From Agapetus fuscipes (lineage: Eukaryota; Arthropoda; Insecta; Trichoptera; Glossosomatidae): a stretch of 64,000 nucleotides of DNA. Positions 11,186 to 21,903 of this stretch are shown here, one piece after another. The DNA lies in NCBI GenBank assembly GCA_951799405.1, contig OX637344.1, positions 15,376,001-15,440,000 on the forward strand. The letters run 5' to 3'. The notes beneath the pieces were generated by a model that searched no databases, was not told where the DNA came from, and saw only the letters and a program-made list of their open reading frames with translations. Numbering within the stretch: position 1 is the first letter of the stretch; each line of letters begins with the position of its first letter. A program made the translations under genes and the position numbers.

Positions 11186-11446
11186 CGGTCGATAGCTCAG
11201 TTGGTAGAGTGCTAGCATTCCATGCTGAGAGCTTGAATTCGAATCCTATCGAGAGTCATACAGATGATATCCCGTTTGATTGTTTATTTAAAGCCCAATA
11301 TTCAATATCGGCAAGGTTTAATTTGCCTCGACGAGAAATGATTACAACCGGGAGGTTGTGATCATTTCTCGTGAGGTATCACGAGCTGGGGAATTCCCAT
11401 TTCTATTGAAGACGTTGGCGTAATGCCAGCTTTCTTACCTGTAAAA
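11186..11446 (+). repeat. SINE-like family A copy
   Basis: tRNA-like head, then a diverged body; it stops at cttacctgtaaaac, where M1 copy 2 begins. A local palindrome (gagaaatgattacaaccggg and its reverse) interrupts the body at about 11,333-11,371. Confidence 0.75.
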
Positions 11447-11454
11447 CTAAATTC

Positions 11455-11794
11455 GTCTTTCTAATGCGCTAACTCCCATGGCTCTACAATGACTTTTTTT
11501 GTCATATATGCCTAAGTAAAACACTGCATTTTCAAAGATGGTTTCGGTGTAATCGACGAAATTTTCAGCCTTTTTTGTCCTGAAGGCGTTTTGACATAAA
11601 ACCTCGTAAAATCACGTAAATAGAAAAAACAATAAATGCCTGATTTTGTTTATTTCTAGAGCTGTTTTGATTTTAACGATATTATAAAAAAAAAAACAAA
11701 ATAATGTCCATTTTTCTGCAATCTCAAACTTTACACTGCCCTCTTGAACAATTTAGTGTTTGTCGTTTATGACCTATATCCTTTTAACCGTCGA
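11455..11794. mobile_element. MITE family M1, truncated reverse copy
   Basis: The right end reads cttttaaccgtcga followed by TA. The interior matches the reverse of 7,407-7,740 (ctaatgcgctaactccc, tgcaatctcaaactt, gaacaatttagtg). The other terminal repeat is missing next to SINE A. Confidence 0.75.
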
Positions 11795-11814
11795 TATGGA
11801 GTATCTTGATGTGC

Positions 11815-12240
11815 GGCTGCGAGACATGGTGCCTAACTAAAAGAGATAAACGGAGACTAGAGGCTTCCGAGATGTGGTCATATAGAAGACTACTAGGAAT
11901 TTCCTGGAAACACAACACTACAAATGAGGAGGTTTTCCAAAAAATCTAAGGAGGAAGGCATCTGCTCAGGACCTTGTCCGAAAGGCGTGCAAGATGGATC
12001 GGCCGTTTAATACGACAAGAAGGCTTCTTGCATGCCATAATGGAGAGGACGACTGAGGGGACTAACTCTAGGGGACGCCCACGCCAAGAATACCTGGAGG
12101 ACCTGTTGGTGGACGTGCGCTGCTCATCATATGCAGACCTTAAAAGAGCCGCACAAGACAGTGAAGAATGAAGGAGAAGAATGAAAAAAATTGCTGCAAA
12201 CCAATCCCAGGATTGAAACTAGAGAAGAAGATAATATACT
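11815..12240 (+). mobile_element. RTE-like LINE, C-terminal fragment
   Basis: Encodes WSYRRLLGISW, then after a stop RTLSERRARWIGRLIRQEGF, GRPRQEYLEDLLVDVR and DLKRAAQD. Nearly the same protein tail is at 56,989-57,410; this copy has more stops. The end is A-rich. Confidence 0.8.
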
Positions 12241-12960
12241 TATAATAATTTTAACTGGATTTGTTGCAATCAAGCAAAGTTTAGTGAATTATATAGCTGT
12301 GTATGTGCGTGTGACTAAGTAGCTCATTGCTATTTAACTGGTTTACCTGTAAATCCATTTTCATTGAATTAAATAATAGCCAAGCACACTCCCGGTTTGG
12401 TTGCGAATTGATAATATTTGTGTGCAGAATTATCCGCGAATGCAAATACGAGTGTTATCTGTCGGTGCAATACAGCACGTGCAAATAATTGGTTAGAGGT
12501 AGCCGATACACCAGCGGCGAACATCACGCGTAGGCACATGTGCATCTGGAAGGTAGTCAACAAATGCTGAAAGTTCAATTAAACAACGAATAACAATGCT
12601 CTATAATAATATACAATCTTATTTGCAAAAAAAAATAATTCAAAGCGTTTAAATCCAAAAACAAAAAATCATGTTCAGTATATGATCATACCTTGAAGCT
12701 TAAACTGAATAAGTGTCATACTGAGTTACTATAGTTTTCTCAGATAAATGCACTTGTATCCTGTTTTCTACCAAGAAAACACTAAAAAAGTGGAAAAATA
12801 CTGTAGTTTAGAAGTCTCTCCCTATAGCATCTTATTTTTTTGCCCCGTTGCTTCTAACTTCACGAGAAGGCCTTTCACCGCATGAAGGTACGTTATATAA
12901 CTTTGTGTGACACATACATGCATACAGGACGGGTACGAGGGAGGCTCTAGTCTGTGCTTT
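12240..12960. other. Unassigned stretch
   Basis: No coding or repeat signal recognised. About 12,375-12,590 is less AT-rich than its surroundings and appears once only in the window. Confidence 0.5.
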
Positions 12961-12964
12961 TCCC

Positions 12965-13110
12965 AAAGACTGGTTACCAAAGGTTTATCCAGCCTTACAG
13001 CAACTGAGTCGTATTTGAGTGATTGACTATTCGTATAGCTTCATCAAGCTTGCCAAGGACTCTTGAAGTGACGTGACTTAAAATAACAACGCTCACCAAA
13101 TAAATCATTA
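12965..13110 (+). repeat. SINE-like family B, 3' half
   Basis: Carries ggttaccaaaggtttatcca, ccttacagcaact and gctcaccaaataaatc. Confidence 0.6.
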
Positions 13111-13830
13111 TATGTAATTAGCTTATTATACCTAAGCGAAGAGTTCGTATCCAATAACTTATATATCAGAAAGCAGTTACTCTTACGAAGTAATCTATCG
13201 TCCAGGAAGTTGGAAAAAAAATATTGAAACAAGAAAGAATGCTAAAAAAAAACAATTATTTGAAAAAATAAATGAAGAAGAAGTAGAGATATTTTTAAGT
13301 TGGGATCCGTTTCACGTAGTGAGGGATTATTGTTTGAAAGCCACAAGGGACAAACTTCCACTTTTAATTACGGCACGTATGTGACGATTTAAGCCTTCTT
13401 TGTTGTTCCAGCAACGAGCCAGGAAAGCTCTTTTGGGGTGTAAAATCCCCCCCGCCGGCTCGGCAGCAAATCTCCGAGTGCAAGAGAAAAATATATATTT
13501 AGTGCCAGAGTACCATTTTTCTGCCGAGCTTTTTCCCAAAAGACCTGCAAACTTTTTAATATCATTTAATCATAACTCCAGGGGAAAGTGGAGTTTGGTA
13601 TGTTCGAATGTTGGTAAACTTTGAAATGGTTTATTTCAGATATCACCAAGCTGGTGCGGAAAAACTCCCCTGAGCATTCTTATTGTTATTTTCAATGTTT
13701 TGAAATAATACATTAACAATAGTGTTAATTTACTTAAATAATATATTGTTTAGTTCATGTCTATGTGGTTCAATGATTGCGTATCTATGTGCTATTTGCC
13801 TGCTATTAATGTATATTTTTTTTTAAATTA
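13110..13830. other. Unique stretch with a GC-richer core
   Basis: At 13,330-13,650 the sequence is single-copy in the window and GC-richer (cccccccgccggctcgg). Both strands show 70-74 codon open frames with no recognised motif. Confidence 0.4.
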
Positions 13831-14122
13831 GGCGGATTTATTGGGTGAGCGCTGTTTTTGTGTGTATCACACCTCAAGAGCCCTCTGCGAGCTTGGTCGT
13901 CGCTGTAGAAAGCGCCAATTCTCAAGCAAAACCTTGTTGTTGTAAGGCTAGATGGACCTTTTGATGACCGGTCTTTGGTAAAGGTTTATGAACTTTTCAA
14001 CCCAGCGAAGAGCAAATTTGAAAAAATAAATTGTATATTTTTTGTGCTCCGCCGGGATTCGAGCCCACGATCTTCCAGTTACGAGTCCGAAGTGCTACCA
14101 CCTAGACTACGGACCGGTCGTA
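13831..14122 (-). repeat. SINE-like family B, near full-length reference copy
   Basis: In reverse orientation it starts with a tRNA-like head (gaccggtccgtagtctaggt type A box; gggctcgaatcccggc B box). Then come ggagcacaaaaaatata, cttcgctgggttgaaaa, ccatctagccttacaac and an end at gcgctcacccaataaatc. Internal RNA polymerase III promoter boxes are visible; retroposition depends on a LINE in trans. Confidence 0.8.
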
Positions 14123-14239
14123 TGTGTGTGAAGACGTGTAGAAGGAACTAAACAAAGTTTGTTATCATTTTTTAATAATTATTTTTGTGCTTCACTGGAA
14201 ATCAAACCTCGTGCCTTGCAATAACGAGTACAAGTGAAA

Positions 14240-14345
14240 ATAAAGAAGCCTTCAACAATGACGTATCCAGCCAACCTTACAGCAACCAGCAAGTTGCAGT
14301 AAGCCTGGGTGCTTCACAGGACTCTTGAGGTATGACTGACCAAAT
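14240..14345 (+). repeat. SINE-like family B, partial
   Basis: Body fragment: ccagccaaccttacagcaac to acaggactcttgaggt. Confidence 0.55.
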
Positions 14346-14860
14346 CGTCCACACAGTGCGTATTCGGCTTATCTACCATTTGATTCAAAGATGACATCTA
14401 AGTGAAATTGTCTTAAGAATCACATCTTGCACAATCTGAGCTAAGAAAAAAACGAAAAACGCGATGATGAGAGAGCTATTTTTGATATATTCATAATTGA
14501 TGTTAACTGCAAACGCCGTCATCTCCAAATATTATGATTTTTGAGATAATTATTGAATTTGATTATGCGCAGTGTAACAAATCATTTGCTGTGTGCAATG
14601 TGATGAAAACCTCACACAATCCTTCGTAATTTTAATTGAAAAATTATAATTTCATGCCAACGCCGTCATCTTCAATACACAAATAATTGCGTTCAAAACA
14701 CAAGTTTATTTTTCTCAAAATCATCGCGCAAGGAGTTGACGGCGTTTGCATTTATACGACTCATTTCTAGTATTCCAAAAGACACATAGGTCCAGACCAT
14801 TGCTCATGTGAAGTTACCCCTGTTGGAGATAAGACAAACAAACACTAAGGGGGGAAATAT
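14345..14860. mobile_element. MITE family D copy interrupted by MITE M3
   Basis: The left part (gtcttaagaatcacatc, tctgagctaagaaaaaa) and right part (agacacataggtccag, attgctcatgtgaagtta) match 18,221-18,457 and are split by the element at 14,508-14,750. Confidence 0.7.
14508..14750. mobile_element. MITE family M3
   Basis: 243 bp with 19-bp terminal inverted repeats, TGCAAACGCCGTCATCTCC at the left and one mismatch at the right. A third copy of the end motif (caacgccgtcatcttc) lies internally near 14,657. Non-coding. Confidence 0.75.
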
Positions 14861-15295
14861 TTACTTTTTAACAATGTAAACTATTTTTGCTCTTACTTAA
14901 GGTAGTATATTGATTGAAACCCTAAATAAACATGCCAAATTTACGACAGAAAATACTCAGCGTTTGTTTCAAAGTTTGAAATAGTCTACTAATGGCGAAC
15001 CTAACCAAACTTGACTGAATTTACCTTTAAACTAGGAATTCCAAATTTAAACACAATGTTTACAATACGAGGTATATTTAAAGATGAGCCTTCCCAAACT
15101 ATACCAAGTTTATGTAATATTTAAGATTAAAGGGCGCAAAAATAAAACTCATAATTCAACCGGATTATTTCCAAGACTGACTAGATATCTAGCCTCACAA
15201 ACGAGTAGGTTATCAATTTCAGAAAATGCTGAAAAAACCATGACGGATCTACAATTTTTAGTTTGACCAACCCTTATGAGTGATCAAACCTTTGC
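14860..15295. other. Stretch with no recognised feature
   Basis: AT-rich, single-copy in the window; a 60-codon plus-strand frame here shows no motif. Confidence 0.5.
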
Positions 15296-15299
15296 ACTT

Positions 15300-15590
15300 T
15301 GATTTCAAACGCAAGCGTCTTACCAACTGAGCCATATGCCAAACTCCAATTTAACCCAATCCATCCCAATTTAACCTTGCCCTTTTCAAATCCAATATCA
15401 ATCGCCATTTCCTCTCAGTGTCTCAAAACAAAGCAATGCCACACACACCACAGCACTGCGCAGCTAACGACCCTGCAACCGGACATGGACAACTGCCACA
15501 TCACCAACACCTCTGCGGCACTATAACAAGTGTCATAGACCCTTAGAGTCTCTCGAATCTATGGAGTCTCCCGCATAGGCTTTCTTAAAA
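15300..15590 (+). repeat. LINE 3' end (type F), degenerate
   Basis: Shares gtctcaaaacaaagc, cactgcgcagctaac, ccctgcaaccgg and the tagagtctctcgaatc end with 32,370-32,940. Confidence 0.55.
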
Positions 15591-15599
15591 AAAAAAAAA

Positions 15600-16380
15600 A
15601 AAACTTATTTTTCTATCCTAGATATCCAAAAATAACAAAAATAAAAATATAACTTAATTTCAACGTAAAATCATTTAAGAACTTTTTTGTTTTAAAAAGC
15701 AACTTTAAAACGTTTCTCTCTAAGCATTTTAAACAGTTTTCAGAGAGCTTAAATTTTTACAGTCAAACTTTTAGGCAAAGCTTGACCAGCCCTGAAGTGG
15801 TGTAAGCTCTAAAGCTCCCGAAACGAAATGAAAAATGCCGGTGAAACTTTTACTGAAATATTACTTTAATGGCGACTTGTTCAGAAAAAAGTTTTTTTTT
15901 TTTACTTTTTTAATTAAGACCATATTTTACGTTATTCAGTCCACTTGCAACTCTTACTGTCCTGCACTTTTTTGTGAGAGATTATTATTTTTTCCTTTTT
16001 TTGAATGAATGGGAAAAGTTTTTTCGACAGTAAATCAAAATGATTGCATCCCTGTTTTGAATTATTTTATATAAAGAAATGCACTTTTGTTTGCAAGATT
16101 TTTTTTGCTTGTGGGAATGCATGGAATATCATTTCTTTTTTGCAACCTAGATTATAGATTTGATATAAACAAAAATGTACCATTTAAAAATTCAAAATTT
16201 TTATTTACTCAAAAATTATCACTATTTATTATGCAATATTGAGACTATACAATTGTTTTAAACATTACGTAGCATTTTTATTTACATTTGGTAGTTAATT
16301 ATTTTTACAATTTTTTTACTTATTCTAAGATTTATTTATTTTTAGATAATTTTAATCTCAAAATAAAAATAAAAATGTTT
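15600..16380. other. AT-rich stretch; one UTR-repeat remnant
   Basis: Only a short LINE UTR end (gcttgtgggaatgcatgg to gcaacctagattatag) at about 16,105-16,160 is recognisable. Confidence 0.5.
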
Positions 16381-16384
16381 TTAG

Positions 16385-16665
16385 GCTTTCACGGCCGGAT
16401 TCAGATGCTTTATTTTGTCTTTCCAGGCTTTGACAACCGTGGTCCATAGTTTTGTTCTTTTATTTTCTTCTTCTTGAGACTTTTTGAAGACTTTAGCTAA
16501 CGTTTCGTCACCACTGTGTGTGACTTCTCTGAAACTTTGCTCCTTTCATAAGAGAACGTAAATCGAAGTCTTCAAGAAGTCTCAAGACGAAGAAAAAAGA
16601 AAAACAAAACTATGAACCACGGTCAAAGCTCGGAAGACAAAATCAAGCATAAAAATAAAAATCTT
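16385..16665. repeat. Foldback element with hammerhead-like motif (f)
   Basis: Arms of about 90 bp: left ctttattttgtctttcc to ttgaagactt; right aagtcttcaagaagtctc to agacaaaatc. The loop, reverse strand 16,531-16,501, holds a GTCAC/GTGAC stem followed by GAAACGTT. The left end (ggctttcacggccgg) resembles the agccgtgtaagcc ends of the foldbacks at 21,904 and 34,478. It lies about 70 bp beyond the Dpr stop codon, possibly in the 3' UTR. Confidence 0.75.
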
Positions 16666-16735
16666 ATTTAAACAAAAATACAAATTGTTTTTTATAGAAT
16701 CACCTTTATGTTTTCACTGCTTAGATTTAGGGTTG

Positions 16736-16854
16736 TCACCTCACAATGGGCAAGAGGGCTGAAGTGAGCAGAACTGCCAGGGTGGCGTAGCACCTCTTGG
16801 AGCAGAGCACATCCCTACACCCGGCCCCACTTTGCATAGCAGCGGGGTTCTCAC
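16736..16854 (-). CDS. dpr13: dpr13-like exon F: C-terminal tail and stop
   Basis: The acceptor is atctttttgtccag. Two bases complete the Gly codon, followed by ENPAAMQSGAGC, a Cys-rich stretch, a hydrophobic run TLAVLLTSALLPIV and a TGA stop at 16736-16738. ENPAAMQ directly after Ig2 is a recurrent Dpr hallmark. The short hydrophobic terminus without a cytoplasmic tail suggests GPI anchoring, with a possible attachment site at the Ser-Gly-Ala-Gly stretch; that part is inference. No well-placed AATAAA is seen before the foldback element at 16,385-16,665. Confidence 0.92.
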
Positions 16855-16904
16855 CTGGACAAAAAGATAAAAAGAAATGCAATTAAATTAACGTCTTCTT
16901 AACT

Positions 16905-17110
16905 GCCCTATGCATATGAACGTACGCGATCCGCAAACTTTGAGTGTACCATTCTGCTACATCTCGTATCGCGTACTCGTTGGAGAAAAAATAATATATT
17001 TGAAAACTACAAACCACCTGTCGTCCGCCTGAGTTCTAAAGTCAAGTCATCACAAGTCTAGACAAGTTAGTTCCTTAGGGGCAGGCTAAGAGTTCGGTTG
17101 TTTGTTTGGC
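16905..17110 (+). repeat. Dispersed repeat I, copy 1
   Basis: About 200 bp that recurs inverted at 43,925-44,155: gaacgtacgcgatcc, gtaccattctg, tctagacaagttagttcc and gcaggctaag. Confidence 0.65.
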
Positions 17111-17279
17111 GTTTCGTAATTTTTCATAATACTCTTAAAAAGTCAGGAGCACGTAGGTACGTTGTGGTTTAAATTACTGATTATTTTTTACCCATTTCTC
17201 GGAAAGAAACCTGAAGATAGGTTGGTTAAATGTAATTCACCAAAAAGGAAATACGTTGTCTTCCGTAAGTTGAGAAATA

Positions 17280-17740
17280 AAGTATATTGAAATGGTTTAT
17301 TTAAGAGGTTGTTATGTTATAACATACAAGAAATGTAGTGCATTGAGCGTTTGCGTGTGCCGTCATAGGAGGCGAAGGATTTCGGACGCAACCGAGTTCT
17401 CGCGAAGCTCCAAGCCAGTCCTTCGCGAGATCTAGAAGAAGTTGGATGCAAGAGAGACGCAGTGACCCCGCCCCCGCGCCGGTCGGCCGGCAAATCTTAC
17501 ATGTGACATAGCAACTGAGGTTCCACCCCTCCGTTTTGGATTTCCTACCATCAATAGCACCCACTTTGTGGGCCAGAGCTTGGTGCAGCTGAGTTTCCAC
17601 CCTGGAGTATCGTGAACCACCACTTTCTGGGTCGAAACAACGTCACAATAAAGAATCTTCTGCCCTGGAACACTAATAGTTAACTGGGAGTAGGTAATTA
17701 GTATCATCTAGAGGTACATCCTCAAGTATCCCTCAATTTC
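17280..17740. other. GC-rich patch of unknown origin in the last dpr13-like intron
   Basis: This stretch is unusually GC-rich for the window (for example the CCGCGCCGGTCGGCCGGC core near 17,470). It contains two overlapping minus-strand open frames of 91-99 codons with no recognised motif. It may be a repeat fragment or retained ancestral exon or UTR sequence. Confidence 0.3.
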
Positions 17741-17746
17741 TCAACT

Positions 17747-17878
17747 CTTGACATAATCAGGGTATTGCTTACCGTTGAAGATGTAGGTACACGTAGATGC
17801 TGGCGGAGAAGGCGTTGCTGGACACGCAGGAGTAGTTGCCGGCGAGGGAGAGCACCGTGGACGGGATAATGAAATCTA
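17747..17878 (-). pseudogene. Partial tandem duplicate of dpr13-like exon E
   Basis: About 120 bp repeats the 3' half of exon E plus its donor and the first ~25 intron bases (period about 147-151 bp). Only a few substitutions separate the copies over about 90 bp. The copy lacks the 5' half and any acceptor, and a 4-bp length change near its end shifts frame relative to the donor. Reading through exon E's donor stays open through the intervening bases and the copy (IIPSTVLSLAGNYSC and on) to a stop at about 17769. Confidence 0.85.
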
Positions 17879-17923
17879 GTGGATGCTTTATGCCACCCTT
17901 GACATAATCAGGGTATTGCTTAC

Positions 17924-18102
17924 CGTTGAAGATGTGAACGTAGATGCTGGCGGAGAAGGCGTTGCTGGACACGCAGGAGTAGTTGCCGGCGTGGGAGAGC
18001 GCCGTGGACGGGATGATGAGGTCGCTGCTGCGCGCGGCCAGGTCGCTGCTGACGTTCACGCCGCGGTCAAGGTCAAAGTTGATCATGCGATGGTTGTGGT
18101 AC
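17924..18102 (-). CDS. dpr13: dpr13-like exon E: rest of Ig2
   Basis: This exon is 179 bp, with acceptor cttcctcag and donor GTAAGC, entering with the last base of the Trp codon and leaving after one base of a Gly codon. It encodes YHNHRMINFDLDRGVNVSSD, then the AGNYSC motif with the second Ig2 cysteine and the ASIYVHIFN final strand. It is strongly GC-rich at third positions, unlike the flanking introns. Its 3' half is duplicated at 17,747-17,878. Confidence 0.95.
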
Positions 18103-18220
18103 CTGAGGAAGACAAATGTATTGTTACGTATTATTATACCATACGTGATCCTTATCGCGCTGGTGGAACAACACTCTTCGGTTTGTACAAAGAGTTGTAT
18201 TTGAACAGCTTATCGCACCC

Positions 18221-18457
18221 CCAGTTCTTGTTTGCCGTATAGACCAATTCTGTCAAATATGACTTTTTAATGCAGTTGTCTTAAGAATCAAATTCTACAC
18301 AATCTGAGCTAAGAAAAAACGTAAAACTCGATAATGTGAGAGTTTTTAAAATATTTTTAAATCAATTTCCTGTTTTCATAAGACACATTGGTCCAGTACA
18401 CATGCAAACATTGCTCATGTAAAGTTAGCTCAATGGTGTATACGGCAAACAAGACTT
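18221..18457. mobile_element. MITE family D, reference copy
   Basis: The ends agttcttgtttgccgtata and tatacggcaaacaagactt are inverted repeats. The body has gctaagaaaaaacgtaaaac and cataagacacattggtcc. 237 bp, inside a 616-bp dpr13-like intron. Confidence 0.75.
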
Positions 18458-18718
18458 AGGCAGTGTTACATGCAAATCTACCTACAGATCATCTCAGTCT
18501 CTAATTAGAGGTATAAATAAACGTTATTTTCGACACATTGGGAACTAGCAGATTTCCGAGATTTCGCCAAAAATTCTACATAGAATACTTGAGTAAACCC
18601 TCACACAATCTCGAACAAATACAATCATTTAAGTGCCTGCATCTGGAGACTTTACAGACTCACACAGTTGATATGTATTATGAATAGAATTAATTGTGAT
18701 AGACTTTGGTTTACTTAC

Positions 18719-18830
18719 CAGAATAGGAAATCCAGCGCCTGCGTGGTTTTGAGTATCTCGCAGTGCAGCTTCAGCGCTGAGCCAGGTTTTATGTATTTGT
18801 CAGCCGGCCCCGTGATCTGAGCTCTGGCCT
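18719..18830 (-). CDS. dpr13: dpr13-like exon D: start of Ig2
   Basis: This exon is 112 bp, with acceptor gttttccacag and donor GTAAGT. It enters in phase 1, which matches exon C, and ends two bases into a Trp codon. It encodes EARAQITGPADKYIKPGSAL and then KLHCEILKTTQALDFLFW, with the first Ig2 cysteine and the core tryptophan split across the splice site. The EARA-ITGP opening is characteristic of Dpr13-type second domains. Confidence 0.95.
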
Positions 18831-18954
18831 CTGTGGAAAACAAAAACATCCATCACTTGTAAGTAACAAAAAAAAACAAAGAAAACATAAGGCGTAAAAG
18901 ATTTCAAAAACTGTTTTTTTTGTGAAACTGATTACAAATATATGATTCACTCTT

Positions 18955-19213
18955 TATCCCCGAAGGTGTCGCATGTGGCGAGTTGAACCTATTTATTTTT
19001 ACAGGTAAGGGGACCGGCCTTACGTCAAACACTTCAGTTGAAGTGGGGGTTTCCCAGCTCCCGAGAGAGCTGTAACTCATTTCTTGTGAAGGCTGAGTAA
19101 ACCTAGCCGATATTTTATTTTGGGGTTTGAAATAAACACCGAAACGGAAAATTCGAACCCGAGCTCAAGCATGGAATGCAAGCACTCTTACCAACTGAGC
19201 TATCGACCGGACA
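18955..19213 (-). repeat. SINE-like family A, minus copy
   Basis: Near complete from the gcgaccccttcgg-type tail to the tRNA-like head; lies in the intron between exons C and D. Confidence 0.85.
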
Positions 19214-19472
19214 ATAATTTTTGAAAACAAAATTAAAGGATAAAAAGTAGATAACTTACTAAAAATAGATATTTAAATCAAAAGACATTGTGAAAAAATG
19301 TTTTGATTTAATGAAAAATAAGTAATATGAATCTTAAATGTAGTATATGTTTGCAATCTAGATAATAGATGAAATATATAGATATACTGCAAAAACATTC
19401 AAATTTTTTTTTGGGTAGCAAAATACAATAAAACTACAGGAACAAAGGTGTGGACAAGAATGTGAAGCTCAC

Positions 19473-19581
19473 CTACGACATTCAGTTTGATAAATATACT
19501 AGTGGGTGGGTGCGAGGACACCTGGCACTCGTACACCCCGGCGTCTCTCTTCTGCACGTACTTTATCTTTAGGGTCCAGTC
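19473..19581 (-). CDS. dpr13: dpr13-like exon C: end of Ig1
   Basis: This exon is 109 bp, entering in phase 0 (acceptor ctttttacag) and leaving after one base of a codon (donor GTGAGC). It encodes DWTLKIKYVQKRDAGVYEC and on to the KLNVV strand G. The DxGxYxC motif supplies the second Ig1 cysteine. The next exon is only 642 bp away, so this is the 5' member of a tight four-exon 3' cluster. Confidence 0.95.
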
Positions 19582-19599
19582 CTGTAAAAAGTCCAAAAC

Positions 19600-20135
19600 A
19601 ACCAACATGAAAACAGAGAGTCATACAAATAAGAAAAGTAAAAAAAAAAAAACATAATAAACGTTGTAACTAGTTCTCGTGAAAAGACGTTGTATTAAAA
19701 ATAATATTATAAAGATACAAACATAAGTTCTTAACTATGAAGTTTTTCGTGAAAATGTTTTATATCAAAAGAAATGGAAAATGTATTAAAGAAGGACGAC
19801 AGCTTGTATTTTTATTTGCAACGTTTTTTTTATGTAATGTGAGCAATTTTTTTCAATTTTTTTTTCATTTTATTTAATGAGAAATATCTTTCTTCAGAAT
19901 TAAAAAAAAAAGTTTCATAAGTACTTCACAGAAATTCAAATATAAGATGGATATTAAGTCACCATAATATCTAACCAAATTCACTGAAAATGCTATTAGA
20001 ATTCTCCGTAATTTTTGTGAATTTTAATTTACCTCGCTTATAAAGCAACATTCATACTTAGTGTCGTTGTTATTCATAGCATCATTCATGAATACGATTT
20101 CCTTTCGTGTGATTAATAAATGATGAAGGATGTTT
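19600..20135. other. AT-rich intron sequence, nothing recognised
   Basis: No coding frame or repeat family identified. Confidence 0.5.
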
Positions 20136-20139
20136 CCAT

Positions 20140-20400
20140 CCATAATCTATAATCTTAGTTGCAAATATATATTTAACAATTAAAATTAAATATTTAATGC
20201 ATGCCCATAAACAGACATGTGTTATTACGCATTTGCAAATGCTGTATGTGCCCTAACAAGTTAAAATTCTAACCTCAAATAAACATTAACCCTGCAACTT
20301 TTGCCAATCTTCCCTGAAACAGGGGTGACATTGGCAAAGTTAACCTTTGTTTACAGTACGGGTGGTCAGCCTTATACCAACCTATATGTCAAGGATCTCT
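20140..20400 (-). repeat. LINE 3'-UTR repeat, minus copy
   Basis: Full UTR core, from atcttagttgcaaatat to accaacctatatgtcaagg. Confidence 0.8.
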
Positions 20401-20995
20401 AAAGTTGTTTACATATTTCAATCGGATTTATAATAAAAGTTCTCAATAAACGATTGATTTCGTCGATTTTTTCTGGTGTTCCACAAGGTTCTCAATTTGG
20501 ACCAATCCTATTTAATCCAAACTTAGGAGTTGTCATAGAAACCTTTTACAAAATGGAGAGATGGACGCAGCTACAAGTGTTAATCAAAAAATTCTTCGGA
20601 AGTCATGTCTACCGTAATGAGGTAATGAGACTTCTAGCCCAAGAAGCTTGTGTTGCCGACGCGTGTAAATTTCATCGAAAATATGGCGTATTAAAAAAAC
20701 AACGACTTTGATTTCTGCGAGTTGTAGTCTTCTCCGGTGTTCCTCCTTTATCCGATTCCCAATCTCCGTCCGGACTCCTTCCAAAGGGAGTTCTCATAGC
20801 AACCTTTATAAATATGACGATATTTTCAGGTGGCTCGAGGGGAGCGGGGCTTACCTCATAAAGGGCTTTCACAGATTTCAATTGGATTTGACTTCTGTAT
20901 AAAGCGACGGCCAACGCCTCTGCTTTACAATTTTTCCCTCGTCACCTCAGAGATGTTTTATTAAACCGACGCTTCCCAAAACTCACAAAAATCTC
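20400..20995. repeat. Diverged direct duplication of unknown class
   Basis: The blocks atttcaatyggattt, tctggtgttcc/tccggtgttcc, ggagttgtcatagaaacc/ggagttctcatagcaacc occur twice about 270-450 bp apart. The first copy can be read as a reverse transcriptase-like SGVPQGSQFGPILF string, but nothing else supports coding. Confidence 0.4.
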
Positions 20996-21009
20996 GTCGT
21001 GAAACTTTT

Positions 21010-21100
21010 TTTAGATGAAAAAATGGTTCACTTTGCCAATGTCAGCACTGTTTCAGGGAAGGTCGGCAAGAGTTGCAGTTGCACATATAACGAGTGTAAC
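21010..21100 (+). repeat. LINE 3'-UTR repeat, short plus fragment
   Basis: Reads aaatggttcactttgccaat and ggtcggcaagagttgcag. Confidence 0.6.
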
Positions 21101-21229
21101 GTATTTATTCTAAATTTTTTTTTAATCGACGTGTTAAATTCATTATTTTCAAAGTTTGTTTTACTTTATTTCCTAGAAATAAAATAATGAATATTTTTAT
21201 TTGCATAATATCTGGAATATCCAGAGTCA

Positions 21230-21665
21230 TAATAAGCAGAGAGTTTGTATGAAGAAGGTTATGACTCTGGATGAAATGAACGAAGTATGTAAGGACAGAA
21301 GGAAATGGCGGTTGATCTGTATGGTTGGCTGCTAGGACTAGGGTTTTTAAATTAGAATTTCGTATTCTGTATTTGTTTGAAATTCAAATTTGTGATTAAA
21401 ATTTTTAAATTTATTGTGAATGTTCCTTGACTTGTATGTGGCTGACCACCCATGCTGTAGAAAATGGTTCACTTTGCCAATGTCACCTTTGTTTCAGGGA
21501 AGGTTGGCAAGATTCGCAGGGTGTATGTTCATTTGAAATTTGGGTTTTTATGTTGTAGGTTCACATGCGGCACAAGGTACACGTGTTTGCTTGTGAAAAT
21601 GCATACAATTCTAATTTCCAATGTTACATATCTTTGAAACTTAGATTAGATTATATGAAAAGTTT
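21230..21665 (+). mobile_element. LINE 3' end: RT tail plus UTR
   Basis: Encodes the tail MKKVMTLDEMNEVCKDRRKW, then the complete UTR to ctttgaaacttagattagat. This links the dispersed UTR repeat to the RT gene of 47,943-49,515. Confidence 0.8.
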
Positions 21666-21903
21666 GACAAAATCCACAAAGGGAATGAGAAAAAAGATGT
21701 GGGGCGTAAAAGTGGGAGCAATAAAGTGGGATTGTAATAAAATGTCGGATTTGAAAGTTTGGAGATGTTTGCACGGCAGGATATTAAAAAGCCTCGGTCG
21801 CTGAGGCCCATTATTGTTTTGTCAGTTACAAAAAGCCATTACTGGGGCAGAAATATAATATCCCGCGAGATATTCTAATAATTACTTGCTTTTAATCATT
21901 AGA

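Noticed and set aside
17301..17707. 91-99 codon frames on the minus strand as an extra Dpr exon
   Set aside because: No suitable acceptor/donor pair in the right phase and no Ig or Dpr-like residues; exon F at 16,854 already continues exon E in phase.
20454..20520. SGVPQGSQFGPILF string resembling a reverse transcriptase motif
   Set aside because: No other RT motif lies nearby and the same block is duplicated in a diverged, non-coding form at about 20,730. It may be a scrap of a LINE but coding cannot be supported.
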